From positions 19,048,017 through 19,112,016 of the forward strand of contig NC_088307.1 in NCBI RefSeq assembly GCF_032854445.1: 64,000 nt of DNA. The letters are read 5' to 3'. Source of the stretch: Liolophura sinensis. Taxonomy: Eukaryota > Mollusca > Polyplacophora > Chitonida > Chitonidae. The translations under genes were made by a program, and so were the position numbers. Under the pieces are notes generated by a model. That model did not search any database. It was not told where the DNA came from and was given only the letters and a program-made list of their open reading frames with translations. Below are positions 63,348 to 64,000 of the stretch, piece after piece (position 1 is the stretch's first letter; each line of letters starts with the position of its first letter).

Positions 63348-64000
63348 CTGAAAAAAAAAAAAAAAACATACATGTATTGATAATACAGGAAAACATTTTA
63401 TTGATTCATTCATTCACTGGACATGGGTTTAATCCTATACCTAAATATTTCACTTATACCAAGGCAGTAAGTGTCATGGGTGGAGAAAATCTGACTGTCT
63501 GGAGTAAACCGCCAACCTTTGGCAAGTAACTGACAAACTTTGTCACGTACGCTGTATGTCAGAGTGTCCCTATCCACATACATGTATTTCTTTCAAACCG
63601 TATTAAGTCAATTCAATTAGGTAAATCTACTTTCTTCAAGATGTGTATTTCGATAATTTTTTGAGTATTTACTTGTAAATTTGCTTGACTGGTCTTTTAC
63701 ATCATAATAAGCATATCTCATTTAAATGATGGTAGACATGGTGGATGGAGGAAAGCAGGCACCCGCAGAAAAGTATAATTCTTTTGATGCAACAGTTGGT
63801 TTTAACGGACATCACACAATGATTAATGACAGTATTCCATGGACATCATTAATATTTAATTATATACCTGACTGTTGTTGAATGCCCCACTCAAGAATTA
63901 CAGAGCTGATGAAGATATTGCTCATAGTATGAGTTGTGTCCCTTAGACCGATATATGAAATAATGAAGTTCTGTGGTAATCGCTCACTCAAGAACTATCT
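63348..64000 (-). other. NUP188: NUP188 intron upstream of w1
   Basis: I see no further exon. Fragments of old SINE-like sequence (a gaatatttcacttat-type motif, near 63405-63545 and 63675-63765) are recognisable. The missing N-terminal exon or exons must lie beyond the window. Confidence 0.45.

Overview
This is an animal (metazoan) nuclear DNA window: AT-rich, intron-dense, full of tRNA-headed SINEs, MITE-like elements and minisatellites. The repeats suggest a marine lophotrochozoan, most likely a mollusc and perhaps a bivalve: AAAT-tailed SINEs, and a dispersed element with a core of about 160 bp that resembles bivalve pearl/Helitron elements. This assignment is an inference, because there is no species marker gene in the window. 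There are no bacterial-style operons, rRNA genes or CRISPR arrays.

Two conserved host genes face each other tail to tail. On the plus strand, 2420-12139 holds the last nine coding exons of a BTB-BACK-Kelch protein, best matched to IVNS1ABP (NS1-BP). The exons give 576 residues: the BACK region, a linker, six Kelch repeats and an Asn/Gly-rich tail. The BTB exons lie upstream of the window. On the minus strand, 63347-21557 holds 48 coding exons whose phases all agree. They add up to 1,714 codons plus stop and are collinear with the inner-ring nucleoporin NUP188, lacking only the extreme N-terminus. The stop codons are 9.4 kb apart. The space between them holds 3' UTR, SINEs, a long 23-bp minisatellite, a pearl-like element and decayed copies of the NUP188 C-terminal coding sequence.

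The most striking feature is that many tandem arrays sit exactly on exon-intron junctions and multiply the splice site together with part of the exon. Clear cases are IVNS1ABP exon e3 (22 bp x 11, repeated donors) and NUP188 exons w12 (88 bp x 7, an almost complete exon), w23 (acceptor x 4), w26 (donor x 2), w28 (donor x 5), w35 (108 bp x 14, each unit with acceptor, 55-nt mini-exon and donor), w36 (acceptor x 3), w47 (about 30 acceptor-like units) and w48 (C-terminal coding segment and stop copied downstream). Other arrays (e5, w13 and the outer w26 acceptor) end within about 20 bp of an acceptor. The 108-bp array stays open in the NUP188 frame for about 1.5 kb.

Three SINE families with different tRNA-like heads share a related 3' module, which suggests one LINE partner. 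Exon numbers e1-e9 and w1-w48 are window-local and follow transcription order. All homology statements rest on recalled human proteins; no searches were run.
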